Position numbers and translations under genes: made by a program | DNA from: Lobosporangium transversale | Taxonomy: Eukaryota; Mortierellomycota; Mortierellomycetes; Mortierellales; Mortierellaceae | Direction of reading: 5' to 3' | NCBI RefSeq assembly: GCF_002105155.1 | Contig: NW_019028984.1 | Location: forward strand, 248,001-312,000 | DNA: 64,000 nucleotides | Notes under the pieces: generated by a model | Told to the model about the DNA's origin: nothing | The model's input: the letters and a program-made list of their open reading frames with translations, nothing else | Database searches by the model: none | Part shown: positions 1-12,433 of the stretch, in pieces | How the letters are laid out: every line of letters starts with the position of its first letter | Position numbering within the stretch: the first letter of the stretch is position 1

Positions 1-1085
1 GACATTGCTATTGCTGATGAAGATATAAGTAATGAAGGGCAAGCGCAGGCTGATAGGCATCGTATCCTCGCTGAAGCGGGTCAGAGCCAGGAAGTTCGAG
101 CCCTAATAGATGAAGGTCAAGGCCATAAGGACCAAGCATTAATGGAAGAAGATCGAGATCGTGAGGTCCAAGGCCCTATCAATGAAAGCGAGGCAGAACA
201 GCAACAACAAGATGAATATGAGGATGGATACATGAATATGAATGAAGAGGAGCATCTTGAGCACCTTGAGCACCTTGAGCACCTTGAGCACCATGGGCAG
301 TATGGCCAATTTGGTATTCAGTACTTCGATGACTTTCCTAGCGAGCTGGGCATTATGTCAAACGGAGAAGTGCTTCCAACAAGCCTGCCGATTCCCAAAA
401 AAATCGTCCGGTATTTTTTTTTTAATGGTCATTTAACGCGATTCTTTGCTAGACGGCGTTTAGCACGAACACTTATGCACATTTCTTCTCCTATACATTC
501 ACAGGACCTCGACTGCAGGAATTCCAGTCCCATCTTTGCCGACTGCACTTCAAAAACAGCTTGTCCATACGTTCTCAAGATCCAGGATTTCTCAGGAAGC
601 TATGGCAGTCATTTTGGACGGGTATGTGTGTTGGGATAATGCTTTTGAGTAATGAGTAGCAACCCCTTTTTGACTTTCTAGGAGATTGGATGTCAATATT
701 GCAATTTCCTCTTACTATACTTCCATAGATCACACCAGTTTTTTGAACAGGCTTCAAATGATTTGACCGCATATGCAAAGCATGCTGGTCGAAAGACTAT
801 TAATGAGTCTGATGTGGAGTGCTTGATGAAAAGGTGAGATAAAGAAGATCCGACCACAGGAATGGGTCCATTTTAGTAAAGATACACAGTTTCTCACCAT
901 TTCGCATGCGTATTTTTTTTTATTTTATTACTAACATCATATGTTGCAATGTGACGCTCTACATTAGGCTCAGGATCACGAACGAAAAAGTCTCAGTAGA
1001 GTCATTGCTGCAGCGGTACCTCCCCCGAGAGCTTCGTGATAAGGTCCTCTTTCCAGAAGATTTGCAATACTTTCGCAGGAAATAA
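1..1085 (+). CDS. CENP-T-like histone-fold kinetochore protein (3' part)
   Basis: The 5' end lies outside the window; the frame is open from base 1. Exons <1-410, 505-621, 729-833 and 968-1085 give 249 residues with consistent phases. The first exon is acidic and contains a short (Leu-Glu-His)n repeat near residues 85-95. The C-terminal ~100 residues are diagnostic: a short helix region reading IPVPSLP, then FFEQASNDLTAYAKHAGRKT, INESDVECLMKR and RYLPRELRDK. That is the pattern of the CENP-T C-terminal histone fold, which in known orthologues pairs with CENP-W in the CENP-T-W-S-X complex and links centromeric chromatin to the outer kinetochore. The stop falls just after the histone fold, as usual in this family. 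The N-terminal Ndc80-binding region is not visible. MSH5 starts 305 bp downstream on the same strand. Function is inferred from family resemblance. Confidence 0.85.
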
Positions 1086-1389
1086 TTTTACTGCTTTATT
1101 GTTTTTGTCATCTACACCATATGCTCTAGATCACAGCACATGCTTCCTCTTATGGGCTTGCTACGTCTTGCATTATTATACCATCTCCGATTATCTTTTT
1201 TTTCCTCTGTACGCTTTTCGTCTTTGGTGACTTGTCAATATCAACTTATATTTTATTTCTTTAATTTTTTTTGCAACGCGTTGTAACATACTATAAACTC
1301 CAAACAAAGATTTAATCCCCATTATAGAAGAATGCCATCATAATTTAGTAATAAAAATTAAAGCTTGCATCCTCTTTTTCATTTCTACC

Positions 1390-4300
1390 ATGTCCCAACC
1401 AAGATATTCTATAGCAGGAGATAGACTCAGCATAGACAACCATCCTGCTATGGACCAGTCAGAAGAATTTGAATCTCTGTTCGCGGCAGAACATCATACT
1501 TCCCCTCCATCAACTCCGTGCCTACAAGGAGATAATAGCACTAGTACAGGGCCACCATCGTCAACAAGAGCCACCTTTGGCACTTCTATCGTGAATAAAG
1601 CGAGAGCCACGGCAGCCAGCACTCGTTTAAGTCACCATACATCACGTATTGCAATACAAAGCAATGGTTATCTCAGACCATCGTCATCCACCAGAGCCAG
1701 CCCCGTACTGGCTTCTAAAATGGCTCAAAGCCAACACAACCTTGTAAGAGATGCCGAAAATATGGCAGATAGTGAAGCTAGTACATCTTGTACAAGACCT
1801 CAGATGCGCGATGAGAGAAGCATCATACCAATGTCAAGAGCAACCACAGTTGCCACTAGTCCTTCATTTGATTGTTCGAGTTATTCTTATCCTCGTGAAA
1901 GCCAAGCCAGACCACCAACATCATTCAAGCATTATCCACGCTCATCTTCGCTGTTAGAGAGCGAGCTTTCTACTGCCAGGAATCCTCGGATGGCTAAAGT
2001 TGATAGTATTAGCAGCGTCGAATCGGGGGGTCGAATACTACATCGTAGGAAAAAGGAACCTTGCGCTCTTTCCAAAATGGACAATCCGTCTATTGCGCCC
2101 TGGTATCAACCAAGGGTAACGTCTGCATTTCAGGATAGTCGTGGCGAGTGCAGGTCAGACCATTTCCGGCCAACACCGTACCAAAGACAATCGTCTGTAG
2201 ACATGCCTGCCATGGCTGAAACTTCATTTGGGCCAGAGGTAAGAAGACGTCTTTTTTTCTTTTCATTTTTTTCTCCGATCCCCAGATCTAACTTTAAGGT
2301 GCTAGGAAGGAAACCGAAGTTAAAGCTTGATACTACGCAGGGCTACCATTAATATATTTATATACACATCTAGATCACCATGGCTGTGAATTTCAAAGGA
2401 CGAACCATGGGCTGCTCGTATTATGATGTTCAGCTATCGAAGCTCTTTGTCATGCAGGATATGATTGAATGTAACGCGGCAGCTATGATTGAAATTGGTA
2501 AGGAGCGATCAATACCAGGTTTAAACATTAGCGGGTTACTGAGCTTAAAAAGCTTGCCAACCGCTATTCAGCTACGCCAAAGATTAAAATCATACTTAGT
2601 GAAATCCCAGGTGAGACCGACCTTGATATTGATAAATACTCGGCTTGATGAGAGTGTTGTGGAAGTACTCAAGCTTGATTGTATGCTTATCTGTGAGTGA
2701 CTGTGGGGCATTGCTTAACTTTAAGTAATGATGCTCTTGCTTAAATCCTGTTGCTTTTCTCGGCGATCAATCCTAGGCACTGGTCGAGAGCCAAAGATCG
2801 AAGTACGGCCAAGCGGAGACTTTTCGTACTCAATGGCAAAAGCGAAGCTAATCTCCGTCTGGATCAGCATAAAGAGATCTCAGAAGCGCAGATTTGGAGA
2901 ACAAAGCGAGCCAGATGACAAACTGGAGCAAAATCAGCCGCCCCTCTCAGAAATGAATGACTCCACTCAGCGGGAAGCTCAGTCTCATTTGTCAAATGCG
3001 ATTGACCTTCAAAGCACTGAGAGCGTAAGTTGAGTCTATACTACGCACTAGGCTTGTGCGTATCTAGCGTGCCAAAACTAAGCCCTAGTTTTCATTTTAG
3101 GTCGCATGTGCAGGCGCGCTGATTGGCTTCATCACGAGACATGAGGCCCCGCATCGAATAGTTGGAGGCGGTCAGTCAACGATGATAATGGCGATTGGGT
3201 CGTTTTCGATGTGAGTTCCTGTTAAATACATGTAAACTATAATATTGCCGAAACGGATTGAGCTAATTTCTACACACAATGTCTTAGGGATGCCTTCATG
3301 TTCATTAATCCAAACTCCCTCAGCTCGCTCCAAATCTTTGAAGATGAGACACATCCAAGCATGCATAACAGCATCCGGGGCCGTAAAGAGGGCCTTTCTG
3401 TCTATGGTATATATTATTGAGCTGCTTAAAATACTGGCTAATAAATTATATCTGCTCGGCCTTCGATTCTATGAAGTGACTTTATAAGGTTTGTTCTGCA
3501 TCTTTAGGCATTTTAAATCAAACAAAGACACCCCAAGGGCGGTACCTGCTGAAGCAGTGGCTCTTAAGACCATCTTTAGACTTGAATGTTATCATTGCGC
3601 GCCATAAAGCTGTAGAATGCTTTGTCCGAACCGACAATCAACATATCGTCAAGCAACTCGTTAGCTATTTGTCACATATCAAGAACATGTCAAAAGTTTT
3701 GCAAGCACTGCCACGTAACGCAACCCTCACAGGATGGCAAAGCATCCTTCAGGTAAAAAAGTTTCAAAGCTGACATGGCTTTAAGCGCTCATATTCACGA
3801 CGCCACCATTTGACAGCTTACTTATTTCTTCCTTATGCCTAAAAGTTTGTTTATTACAGTCTTAAGATCTACAACGACGTCCAGGGGCTATATCTCGGCG
3901 AGCTCTATATCACTAAGGCTGTAAGAAATAAGGCTGTGGAAGAAAAGATTGCAAAATTGCGGGAAAACACTGTGATAGGTGAGGGCATGGTTCCTAACTT
4001 TTTGACCTGCTTGGTATGTTGTAGATCTCCCAACATTTCATAACTACAGACCTCGCCGATATTGGCTCGTACATTAACGATGTAGTATGTCAAAGACGCT
4101 CACATTTCTGTCCTCCTACAGAAGGCTTTGAGTATTAAATTCACGCTGCTTCGCTCTTATCAACTAATGATAGCTGGACTTTGATGAGAGCATGATAGAA
4201 GGTCGTTGTGTTGTGAAACATAATGTGGATGAAGAACTTGATCGGATGCGCAGCACATATCATGGCCTTGATAGCTTCCTATCTGAGTGCGCGAGAGAGA

Positions 4301-4763
4301 TCAGTGCTACGATACCTTCTGAGTTTACGTCAACTATCAACGTGATTTATTTTCCTCAGCTTGGATATCTAATCACAGTCCCATTAAATCCGAACTGGAA
4401 AACGGAGCAAGATTTTTATTTGGAAGGCCTTACATTTCAGGTAACTAGCACTCTGTAGCTTAATATTAATAAGGATATCACAATATCGCTGAGTGACCAC
4501 CGCCGGGCGCTTATTGGGGATACTACCACTTTGGCGTCTATAGTTTAGCACCGAAAGCGCTGTTTACTATAAGAATAATGCGATGCGTGGTATGTATCCT
4601 GCATATGCAATAGAGATGTTGGAAATAAATGTACTTTTTAACGAGCCAAGCTAATCTCTTTATCTACTCGCGTTTGATAGAGCTAGATGAGCACATTGGC
4701 GACATCCATGGGCTTATTGTAGGTATGCATGCATGTGCGTGCTTGTCACAGAAATTATCGAGG

Positions 4764-4794
<31 letters not shown>

Positions 4795-5880
4795 CGCAGT
4801 ATGTCTTCTAACATTGCTGTTATAAATTCTGGCCAATTGTGATAGATCGTGAGATCGAAATCCTACAGAGCCTACAGGAGCGGATTCTCGAGTACAGCGA
4901 GCTGCTTGTTACATGCAGCAACCTGTGCGCGGAGCTTGATGTGTATGTCAGGGACATCTGGCTTTATGAAACAATGGATTTAGATGGATTGTAGTGATTA
5001 ACGGGTTTCCTATGCTTTAGACTTGTTTCTTTTGCTCAAGTAGCGCGATTGAGGAGCTACCATCGTCCGATTATGACAGACGAAAATGTGCTGCATATTA
5101 CCAACGGCCGGTATGCTATAAGCCAGTAGGCAATTATCGATAGGGCCAAATAGATGATGAGAATGATGACCTTAAGTCCTCAGTCTCCAAATGCTTATAG
5201 ACATCCATTGCAAGAGTTAGTAGTCAATTCTTTCGTACCTAATGATACCCAATTAGGCGAACTCTATACAGCTTCTTCCACAAGAGCTGTTGCATCGACT
5301 GCTAAAGGATCTGCGACAGAACATTTGATTGCAGAAGATATTGCTGATGTGCGATATAAGAATGATCCACTACCTCTCAATAACCAAGTGATGTTATTAA
5401 GCGGTGCTAACAGTTCAGGCAAGAGTGTTTACTTGAAGCAGGTGAGGATCTCCACTAGGTTTCTTTGACTGTCCAATGATGTTATCATGCTAACAAATAC
5501 CGATTTTTTATAATAATGCTCTATCCTAGGTGGCTCTAATCACATATATGGCCCATATTGGTAGTTTTGTGCCTGCTGAATCGGCAGTAGTTGGTCTCAC
5601 TGACAAAATTCTCACGCGACTGCAAACAAGGGAAACAGTTTCGAGTGTACGAGAGTAGCAGATCCTACGGCGATAGCATTGACACTGCCGATGGTCGAGG
5701 GAGCATTTTTAACATGGTTCATATCTGCTTTTACTTCTACCATATAGATCCAAAGTGCGTTCATGACGGATTTGCAGCAGGTTTCTATGGCGCTGAAGCA
5801 TGCGACTAAGAGATCCCTTGTTATTTTGGATGAATTTGGCAAAGGCACCATTTCAACGGGTAAGGGCTAATATAAAAACA

Positions 5881-5911
<31 letters not shown>

Positions 5912-6896
5912 ACTTACTAATACAATTAACGGCCTTAATAGATGGTGCAGGGATGTTTTGTGGTGTAATCGAGCATTTTGCTAAGCGAACACATGATCGT
6001 CCACGAGTTTTAGCAACTACACATTTTCACGAATGCTTTGAAAACCATCTACTTAACCTCTCATTGCCTATATCCCTATATACTATGGAGGTCTTGCAAG
6101 GATCCAGTGGCCTCGAGGTGACTTTCTTGTTCCGGTAATTATTGAATCCCTCATGGAATATTAAGCCCCCTCGCCGCTTTCCTAAGTAATGCCAGAGCTC
6201 CATACTGACCTCATATTTTATAAATGCTAGTGTTATACCAGGTAAAACACCTTCCTCACTTGGACCTACCTGTGCAGCAATGGCTGGAATGCCAGCGTCC
6301 ATTGTACAGCGTGGTAAGCTTTCATTTGATACGCTCATTATTATAACCGCCATTGATCAAATGGACTTACAGACGTGTTTATTGTTATTTTCATTATCAA
6401 AACAGGTATTGAGCTATCTACACTATTTCGACGCTATGAGAAGGTTATTCCTGTGCTGACAGAGCGTGAAACGGCAATGCAGAGGATGTATGAGCAACTG
6501 ACGGGTATGTTGTTGCACTTGGACTTGGATAAAGACCTAGATATGTTGTCCGACGACAATGACAATGATGATGAAAACCGTGGGAAATACCTACCCACAG
6601 GATTAGAGAATGGGATAGTACGGGAATTACCTACTCATAATCTATCTGTCCACGATACAATTGCCATCCAAGGCACCGAAACTGAGACAGAGGAGAGCAA
6701 TAAGGATAGCATTTTATATGTCGATGGGAATATTTCAAAGGGGTCTGGTGTCGGAAGGAAGCGAAAACGCAGAGACAATGAAGGCGCTATGAAAGAAAAG
6801 CAGCGACATGGTGGCAAGAACTCTTTGAAAAAGGAAATTATTCATCTGTTGCAGTACGCAGCCCAAATCGATCGGTTGGAACAAGCACCTGAGTAA
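1390..6896 (+). CDS. MSH5: MutS homologue MSH5 (meiotic crossover factor)
   Basis: Twenty exons: 1390-2238, 2374-2497, 2600-2680, 2777-3024, 3101-3210, 3288-3406, 3508-3752, 3846-3978, 4050-4084, 4174-4440, 4544-4589, 4681-4722, 4846-4942, 5021-5110, 5201-5441, 5530-5646, 5748-5859, 5942-6134, 6231-6313 and 6406-6896. All phases agree and give 1240 residues. Walker A is [13 protein letters not shown] (about 897-909), followed by [17 protein letters not shown]. Walker B is [11 protein letters not shown] (about 970), then ATTHFHE. These match MSH5 rather than MSH2/3/6, and no mismatch-recognition Phe-X-Glu domain is seen. MSH5 pairs with MSH4 as a clamp that stabilises meiotic Holliday-junction intermediates. 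The first ~283 residues are a Ser-rich extension with no recognisable domain, and the C-terminal ~130 residues are acidic then Lys/Arg-rich. Two introns carry long T (4764-4790) or A (5881-5907) homopolymers. The donor after ETVSS is a weak GTACGA. Confidence 0.93.
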
Positions 6897-7154
6897 CAAG
6901 TGGTTGTCAGACCTAGTTAGTACTCTCCTTTTCGCATAATTATGAAAGCATGTGTGTTTATTATGCACAACTCCGACGTTAATGTGAATGTATCTAGACG
7001 TATATGCGCTTCTTTTTTCCTTGCTAGTGCTAGTTCGAGGTGTGATAAAGATGAAAATGATAAAACGAATGATAAGATTGACAATGCAAAAAAGGAAAAA
7101 ATGAAATGACAATGAATAATAGAATAATAATAAGACAAAGAAAGTTTGGTTATA

Positions 7155-9246
7155 TTAATCCAAATGCATGACACCCTGACTTTTTTTCAGGTTCTTCATA
7201 ACTTTCTCCTGTCTTGATTTTTCATTTGCAAAAGCTGCTTTGGTAGCCTTCTTGGTTTCACGACGGTTACGCTTCTCGGCCTTGACAGCTTCCTTCCGCG
7301 CCCTCTTCTCTTCCTTTGTCTCAGTTTTGTTGCGTTTTGAACCTAAGTTCTCTCGTTCTTCGTCCTCAAACTCCTCATCATCGCTGTTATCGTCTTCCTC
7401 ACTGCCGCTGTAGCTGCCTTTAATAGCGGTCTCGGACTCCTCAATTTCCTTCCTACGCTGCAATGCTTTTCTAGAGAGCTTTTCTGTGACAACAGGCATA
7501 CCAGTCTTGGGGTCAATTTTTATTCTCTGACGAGGTTGCTCCTTGATCATTGCGGGATGATTATCCAAGTTAGAGTATGTGCCTAGAGAAAAAAAAAATA
7601 GAAAGGCACTTAAGAAATTGTTTCCACACACGGAATAGGAAAATCAAAGAATCGAGAAGGTTGAACTTACTCAGAATCGTTTGGACATCCCAGTTATCAC
7701 GCATTCTTTCTGCGCGACTCCTGAAATCCGTTTGCAGCTCTGTTGCCATATCTTCGTCTAGGTTCTTTTTCTGAGACTTCTTTGAGCCACCGACCGTGGT
7801 TGCTACTGATTTCACATCATCTGCTTCGTCTGCTAATAAGGCTTGGCGGATCGTCGTCAATTTATGTTCACCTGTGGTACCATCAAGCTTGGGGACCATT
7901 TTGGATCCCACGATCTCAAACTTGTCCAAGAAATCATCCAGAATCGAGTCAAAGTCCTTCCTTAGTTCTTCGGCCTTCAAATCACGAGGACTCTCATCAT
8001 CCTCATCTAATGAATCATCCTCATATTCCTTTTCAATTTTGTCAAAGCGTTCATCTAAAAGAGTGAGATTTTCGTTACGGAACATGGCAGAAGACGACAT
8101 TGAGAAAGTTGACGCAGAGGCTCCACCGGATCGGCGTGAGGTCCTGGAAGTCTGACTGTAGTTTCCGTCGTCCGATCCATCAAATGAGCCATCATCAGAA
8201 ATGTAATTTTGATCCTTTTTGAACTTTTTAAAGTCTGCCTCCCAGCCTGCTCCTTCTTTCCCATTCTCATTCTCATCCTCATCCTCATAATCATCACCAT
8301 CATCATAGTTATAATTGCCATCGAAATCTCCGTCATCGTCCAACTGATCAAAAAAGGACTCGTCCAAATCCCCATCTACGAAGGCATCGTCTTCTAGGGC
8401 CTCCAGGGTCTCACGAATATCAAATGGCATGTCTGGTTGCAAGCCCAATGGGACAGCACTTTGATAAACATCAGAGAAATCCAGTTCCTCTCTAGAGGGC
8501 AAGACCTCCGAGGGTAAGCTAAATCCTGTTGATGATTTCTTGTTTGATTTCTTTGAGGTGGGGGCTGTTGAGGCGACTAGCCTTTCATCTTTTGACATTT
8601 CCTGAGCAGCACCAGCGTCTGTGAATTGAATACCACGGGATTGAGCAGCCTTCTTCTCTTGGGCGACGGTTTGAGGAGCAGCGACATAGACAGCATCCGA
8701 AGCCTTCCCCATCTCTTTCATGTGTTGTGAATAATCATATGTGCCATCATTAAATTCATCGCCGACCAATCCCATCAATGCGGCTTGTCCAATCTTCCTG
8801 TTGGCGAGAAGGGAAAAAGAAATACATATATATACATATGTCAATTCTCTGGTCAAAAGAATGAAAGTACAAACATACAAATAAATAAATGCAATCATAA
8901 AGCATTACGTCTCGTCCTTGCCGGTGGTTTTTTTATTATTCTTCTTTTGAGAAACAGCAGGAGCCTCCAAGAGTTCGGTCTCTTCGACAGCGCGATCGTA
9001 GGTACCGTAGTTGATGCCATCATCATCACCATGTCCTCCAAAGATATCCTGATCATCATCTGAAAAGTAGTCTATATTAGGGTCGTCATGAGGAACTTGA
9101 ACTTTCCCGATCATATTGGCGGGGATGACTTCCTTGAGAACTCGTTGCGGCGCAGATTCGTCACGGGAGAGAGGGTCACGTTGGGAACGGTGAACCAAGT
9201 GGAAATGGCGAGCATTTTTCCGGTCAATAAACTGCTTTTTACCCAT
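7155..9246 (-). CDS. LTV1: LTV1 40S ribosome biogenesis factor
   Basis: Exons on the minus strand: 9246-8909, 8797-7671 and 7582-7155, giving 630 residues. The N terminus, MGKKQFIDRKNARHFHLVHR followed by SQRDPLSRDESAPQRVL, is the LTV1 signature. The block IGQAALMGLVGDEFNDGTYDY and the C-terminal QTILSTYSNLDNHPAMI are also typical, and the splice junctions restore both. In known systems Ltv1 binds pre-40S particles near Enp1 and Rps3, is phosphorylated by casein kinase 1 to allow beak formation, and escorts the small subunit out of the nucleus. The middle is strongly acidic (Asp/Glu runs around residues 190-260) and the last ~60 residues are Lys/Arg-rich. The gene converges on MSH5, with 258 bp between the stops. 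Confidence 0.95.
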
Positions 9247-9465
9247 ATTTGAGTTAAAATGAAGAGATAAAGGAAAAGGTAAAAATAATAAAAAAGGATT
9301 CGATGTTTGAGTGAGCGTGAAAGGCTCCTAAGAGTAAGCTATTATCCTTGTTACGTATATTTTATATGTGCAGACTCCCCAATAAATGTGGAAAGAATCG
9401 CCACGAGCAAAAAATAGTTCAGGTGGAAAGTTAATGAATGAGTGTGTGCTACTGAATACCATTTC

Positions 9466-9496
<31 letters not shown>

Positions 9497-9605
9497 GCTT
9501 CATGTGGCTTTAAAAAAAATAGAAGCGGACTGCTTTCTAAATTGGCCACTGCGGTGATTATTTGGTCCGTGCGAGCTACGTGTAAACAAAATTTTCTTTT
9601 CAAGC
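9247..9605. other. Upstream region of LTV1 with A25 tract
   Basis: I see no gene here. The region holds the LTV1 leader and an uninterrupted A run at 9466-9490. Short open frames on either strand are Lys- or Phe-rich translations of that homopolymer. Confidence 0.5.
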
Positions 9606-9614
9606 GACTTGACT

Positions 9615-11690
9615 CTGTTGCTGGCTTTCTTCAAAGAGCTTCCTTGAGCCTCCTTGTGGCAAAACGTGATCTGCCTCTCGGTTGTTGGCTAGAGGCAGCC
9701 AAGCAATTTGAGACCGGTACTCGAGCATCTTGCCCAGACTACGCTGCTGTATCCATCGGGCATATAATTAAGCATCAAATTCTGGATGATACATTCCGGC
9801 CATGCCTAGAAAAAAAGCGCATGAAGAATAGATAGGAAAAAAAGAACATTAATTTCAACTATTCATTTTTCAATGCTTTTATTATCTACTCTATTCTATT
9901 CTTCCTTTTTTTCTTTTTTTCTTTTTTTACCTGTTCTGTTGTAAGCTTCCCCAATGTCTTGCTGCGCTGGATCTGTGCATCAGCACGATGGTACCATTGC
10001 TTGTAATACCTTTCATAAGCCGCACCGATACTCTTAGAGGCTCGGTCAGGCATACTATACAAGCAATTGGCAAAGGCAACAGCATCTTGCATCGCGTTTA
10101 TAGCACTTAATATGAATGAGATGTTTCAACAGCGTGTACTAGCAACATAAGTAGCACAGCAGTTTTTTTTTGTTTTTCCTTATTTCGTTGATCGTTTTAG
10201 CCTACCTTGACCGCCAGAAGAGAGCATCTATAAGAAACGACAAAATACACTAATTCGTTGAAAAAAAAAAAAAAAAAAAAAAAAAAGAAAGCTTAATAGA
10301 GGTCTATAAGAACATGAGGCGATAGCATTTTTCCCTTTTACCCCTTTGCCCTACCTTATGGTATGCTGTTGAAATGAATGGTTTAATTAATTCAGCTTTA
10401 CAACGCTAATATTTTTAAATTAAAATACAAACGTGTATATAGGCTTCGTGGCAGCATATCTACCATCACCAATAAACACTGTACGGTCATGATACCAAGT
10501 TGTGAACAGCTTCTCTTTTATTTATACTTTCGATATCAAGCTTCTGAGTGTTGCTTCAATGACCTCTCCCATTGTACCACCCCAGGGGCAAGGGTGGTCT
10601 TGGAAGTCCTTGATCAGAGCCTCGATAGACTCAGGGCTTCATTCTGAGTTCCGGAACCGCCGGCTTTGTGATTCCTCTGCTGTTAGCTGGATGCTAAGCG
10701 TCCAGTAGGTTTGGCTATCGGCAACATTGAAAACACCCCATTATTTCTGGATATCCAAATGAATAAACAATATGACCCTATTGAACAAGGCATTATATAA
10801 CCAATGTTTGTTACAGTAGCATGTCAAACTTGCACCTCGACTGTCGCCCCCAAGGACCTTTGAAAACCGAGCATACTGTTCATTCAGCTGGGGGTGCCTT
10901 TCTGAATCTTTTGGATTGGCCACACCGACCATACTGACACATCCAATCGAAAAGTTTTCGAGATCATCTTTGGGTGGTAAACCTTTTTCATCCAATTGCT
11001 TGTAAAAGGATTTTGAACACCGCTATAAGCGCCATCGGCTCCAACGAGAAGGCCTCCTTCATGCTGTGTATTATCAGAACAGTAAATCCGAGCTTTCCCA
11101 TCTTTCTCTTCTGCCCGAAGGACTTTTCTGCCCATGCTGACCTTGTCTGCTGGAATATGTTTACGTAAGACCTCATAGAGCCTTGGTCTCGCGAACGCTA
11201 AACTTTCATAGGTCATTCTAGATATGCGATATAATAAGAATAAGAATAGTAAGCAGTAGGGGTAAAAGTTATAAAATGAAAAAGAAAAGTAGAAAGAAAC
11301 ATATGCTTCCTTGACTCCGTCCATGCCAATGATACCAAGTTTCTTCATTTGAGAATTGTATACATGCATCTCAACCGAAGGTAAAGAAATTCTTCCGATT
11401 TCATGTAGGAGGCCGAGTTGCTCAAAAACTGGTAGGATATTTGGCCCCAAACCCATCGCTGACCCTACGTAACGTTTGCCGCTTAGTGTCGTGTGTCAGC
11501 TGGTAATACAAAACACAGCAGCTTTTTCCCTTTTTCCCTTTGTTTTAGAGATCTGATTACCAAGGGGTCTGACTTCTGTTGCTTGTTCGACTATATGGTA
11601 TGGAATCTTAGTACTGTCCAAGAGAATACTAAACAGGGTACTTTTTAGGCTAATTTCCTCTCCTGAATTTTGGAATGTCATATCTTCTTG
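9615..11690 (-). pseudogene. Decayed FAD-dependent monooxygenase paralogue
   Basis: The minus strand carries, in order, every exon of the intact gene at 49792-52249. The equivalents are KIPYHIVEQATEVRPLG (near 11600), MGLGPNILPVFEQLGLLHEI (near 11440), FARPRLYEVLRKHIPADKV (near 11160), GADGAYSGVQ (near 11030), the DFQDHPCPWGGTMG segment (near 10590), MLSSGGQ (near 10220), INAMQDAVAFANCLYS (near 10080) and AWLPLANN (near 9690). It is broken several ways. The GxGxxG dinucleotide-binding segment is gone. A one-base loss near 11010 shifts the frame. A Trp codon has become TGA near 10630, and a TAA follows near 10520 (after ISKV). A further one-base loss lies near 9770. One intron holds an A26 tract (10261-10286). 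The copy has kept most intron positions, so it arose by DNA duplication rather than retroposition. Confidence 0.85.
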
Positions 11691-12433
11691 CTTTGTTTTC
11701 TCTTAGTGCGTCGTCTTGGGCTTTTAGGAGATGGAATGGGAATGACGAAGAATGAATAATTGCGAAGATAGAAAAAAAAAAAAAAAAAAAAAAAAAACGA
11801 TCTATACATGGAGAGACGAAGCCTTGCACATAATTTCAGCTTTCGTTTGAAGGCCCGTTAAAGCCATTGGGGGCGTTAGGGGCATGGACTGAGTTGGAGA
11901 AATGTCAGTGATAAGAAGAGTCCAGTGTGAGGAAGAAGAGCGTGACCAATTGACTTCTTTTAACCACAAGGTGCAGTGTACATTACCAGCCATTGATCAA
12001 CCAGTTAGTTTTCCGTATTGCCCACCTTTGACACAAGAAACTCTCGTCCCAAATTTCAAACTTATTAAGCACAACTAACTCAATCAAGTAAAAAATTATG
12101 TACATGTTTTCATCCATAATTTGCTCCTCTTGTCATAAAAGCTACTCTTGTTGGATCATCTTCAGAGAGCTGTCAATAGTTTGGGTATAGCCTTCGAAGA
12201 AATCCTCCTAAGTAAATAAATCCGAGTGCGAATAGGAGTTATTGCGGCAGTGAAGGTTCAGTAACAGAAGGAATTAAAACTCGGGGTAGAGGGTTATTTT
12301 GATAGGATGAGTGAGAGATCACTCTGCTTCCAACTATTCGAACAAATCGGATGGTAATATTCGCTTAAAGGTATCTTTACATTTTTGCTGCTCAGACTCT
12401 GCGCGGACTCTTCACTAGCATCTCATAGAAGCC
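11691..12433. other. Intergenic, no gene recognised
   Basis: Contains an A26 homopolymer at 11772-11797. The 63-codon minus-strand frame at 11802-11993 has no recognisable motif and no homology to the neighbouring genes that I can see. Confidence 0.5.
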
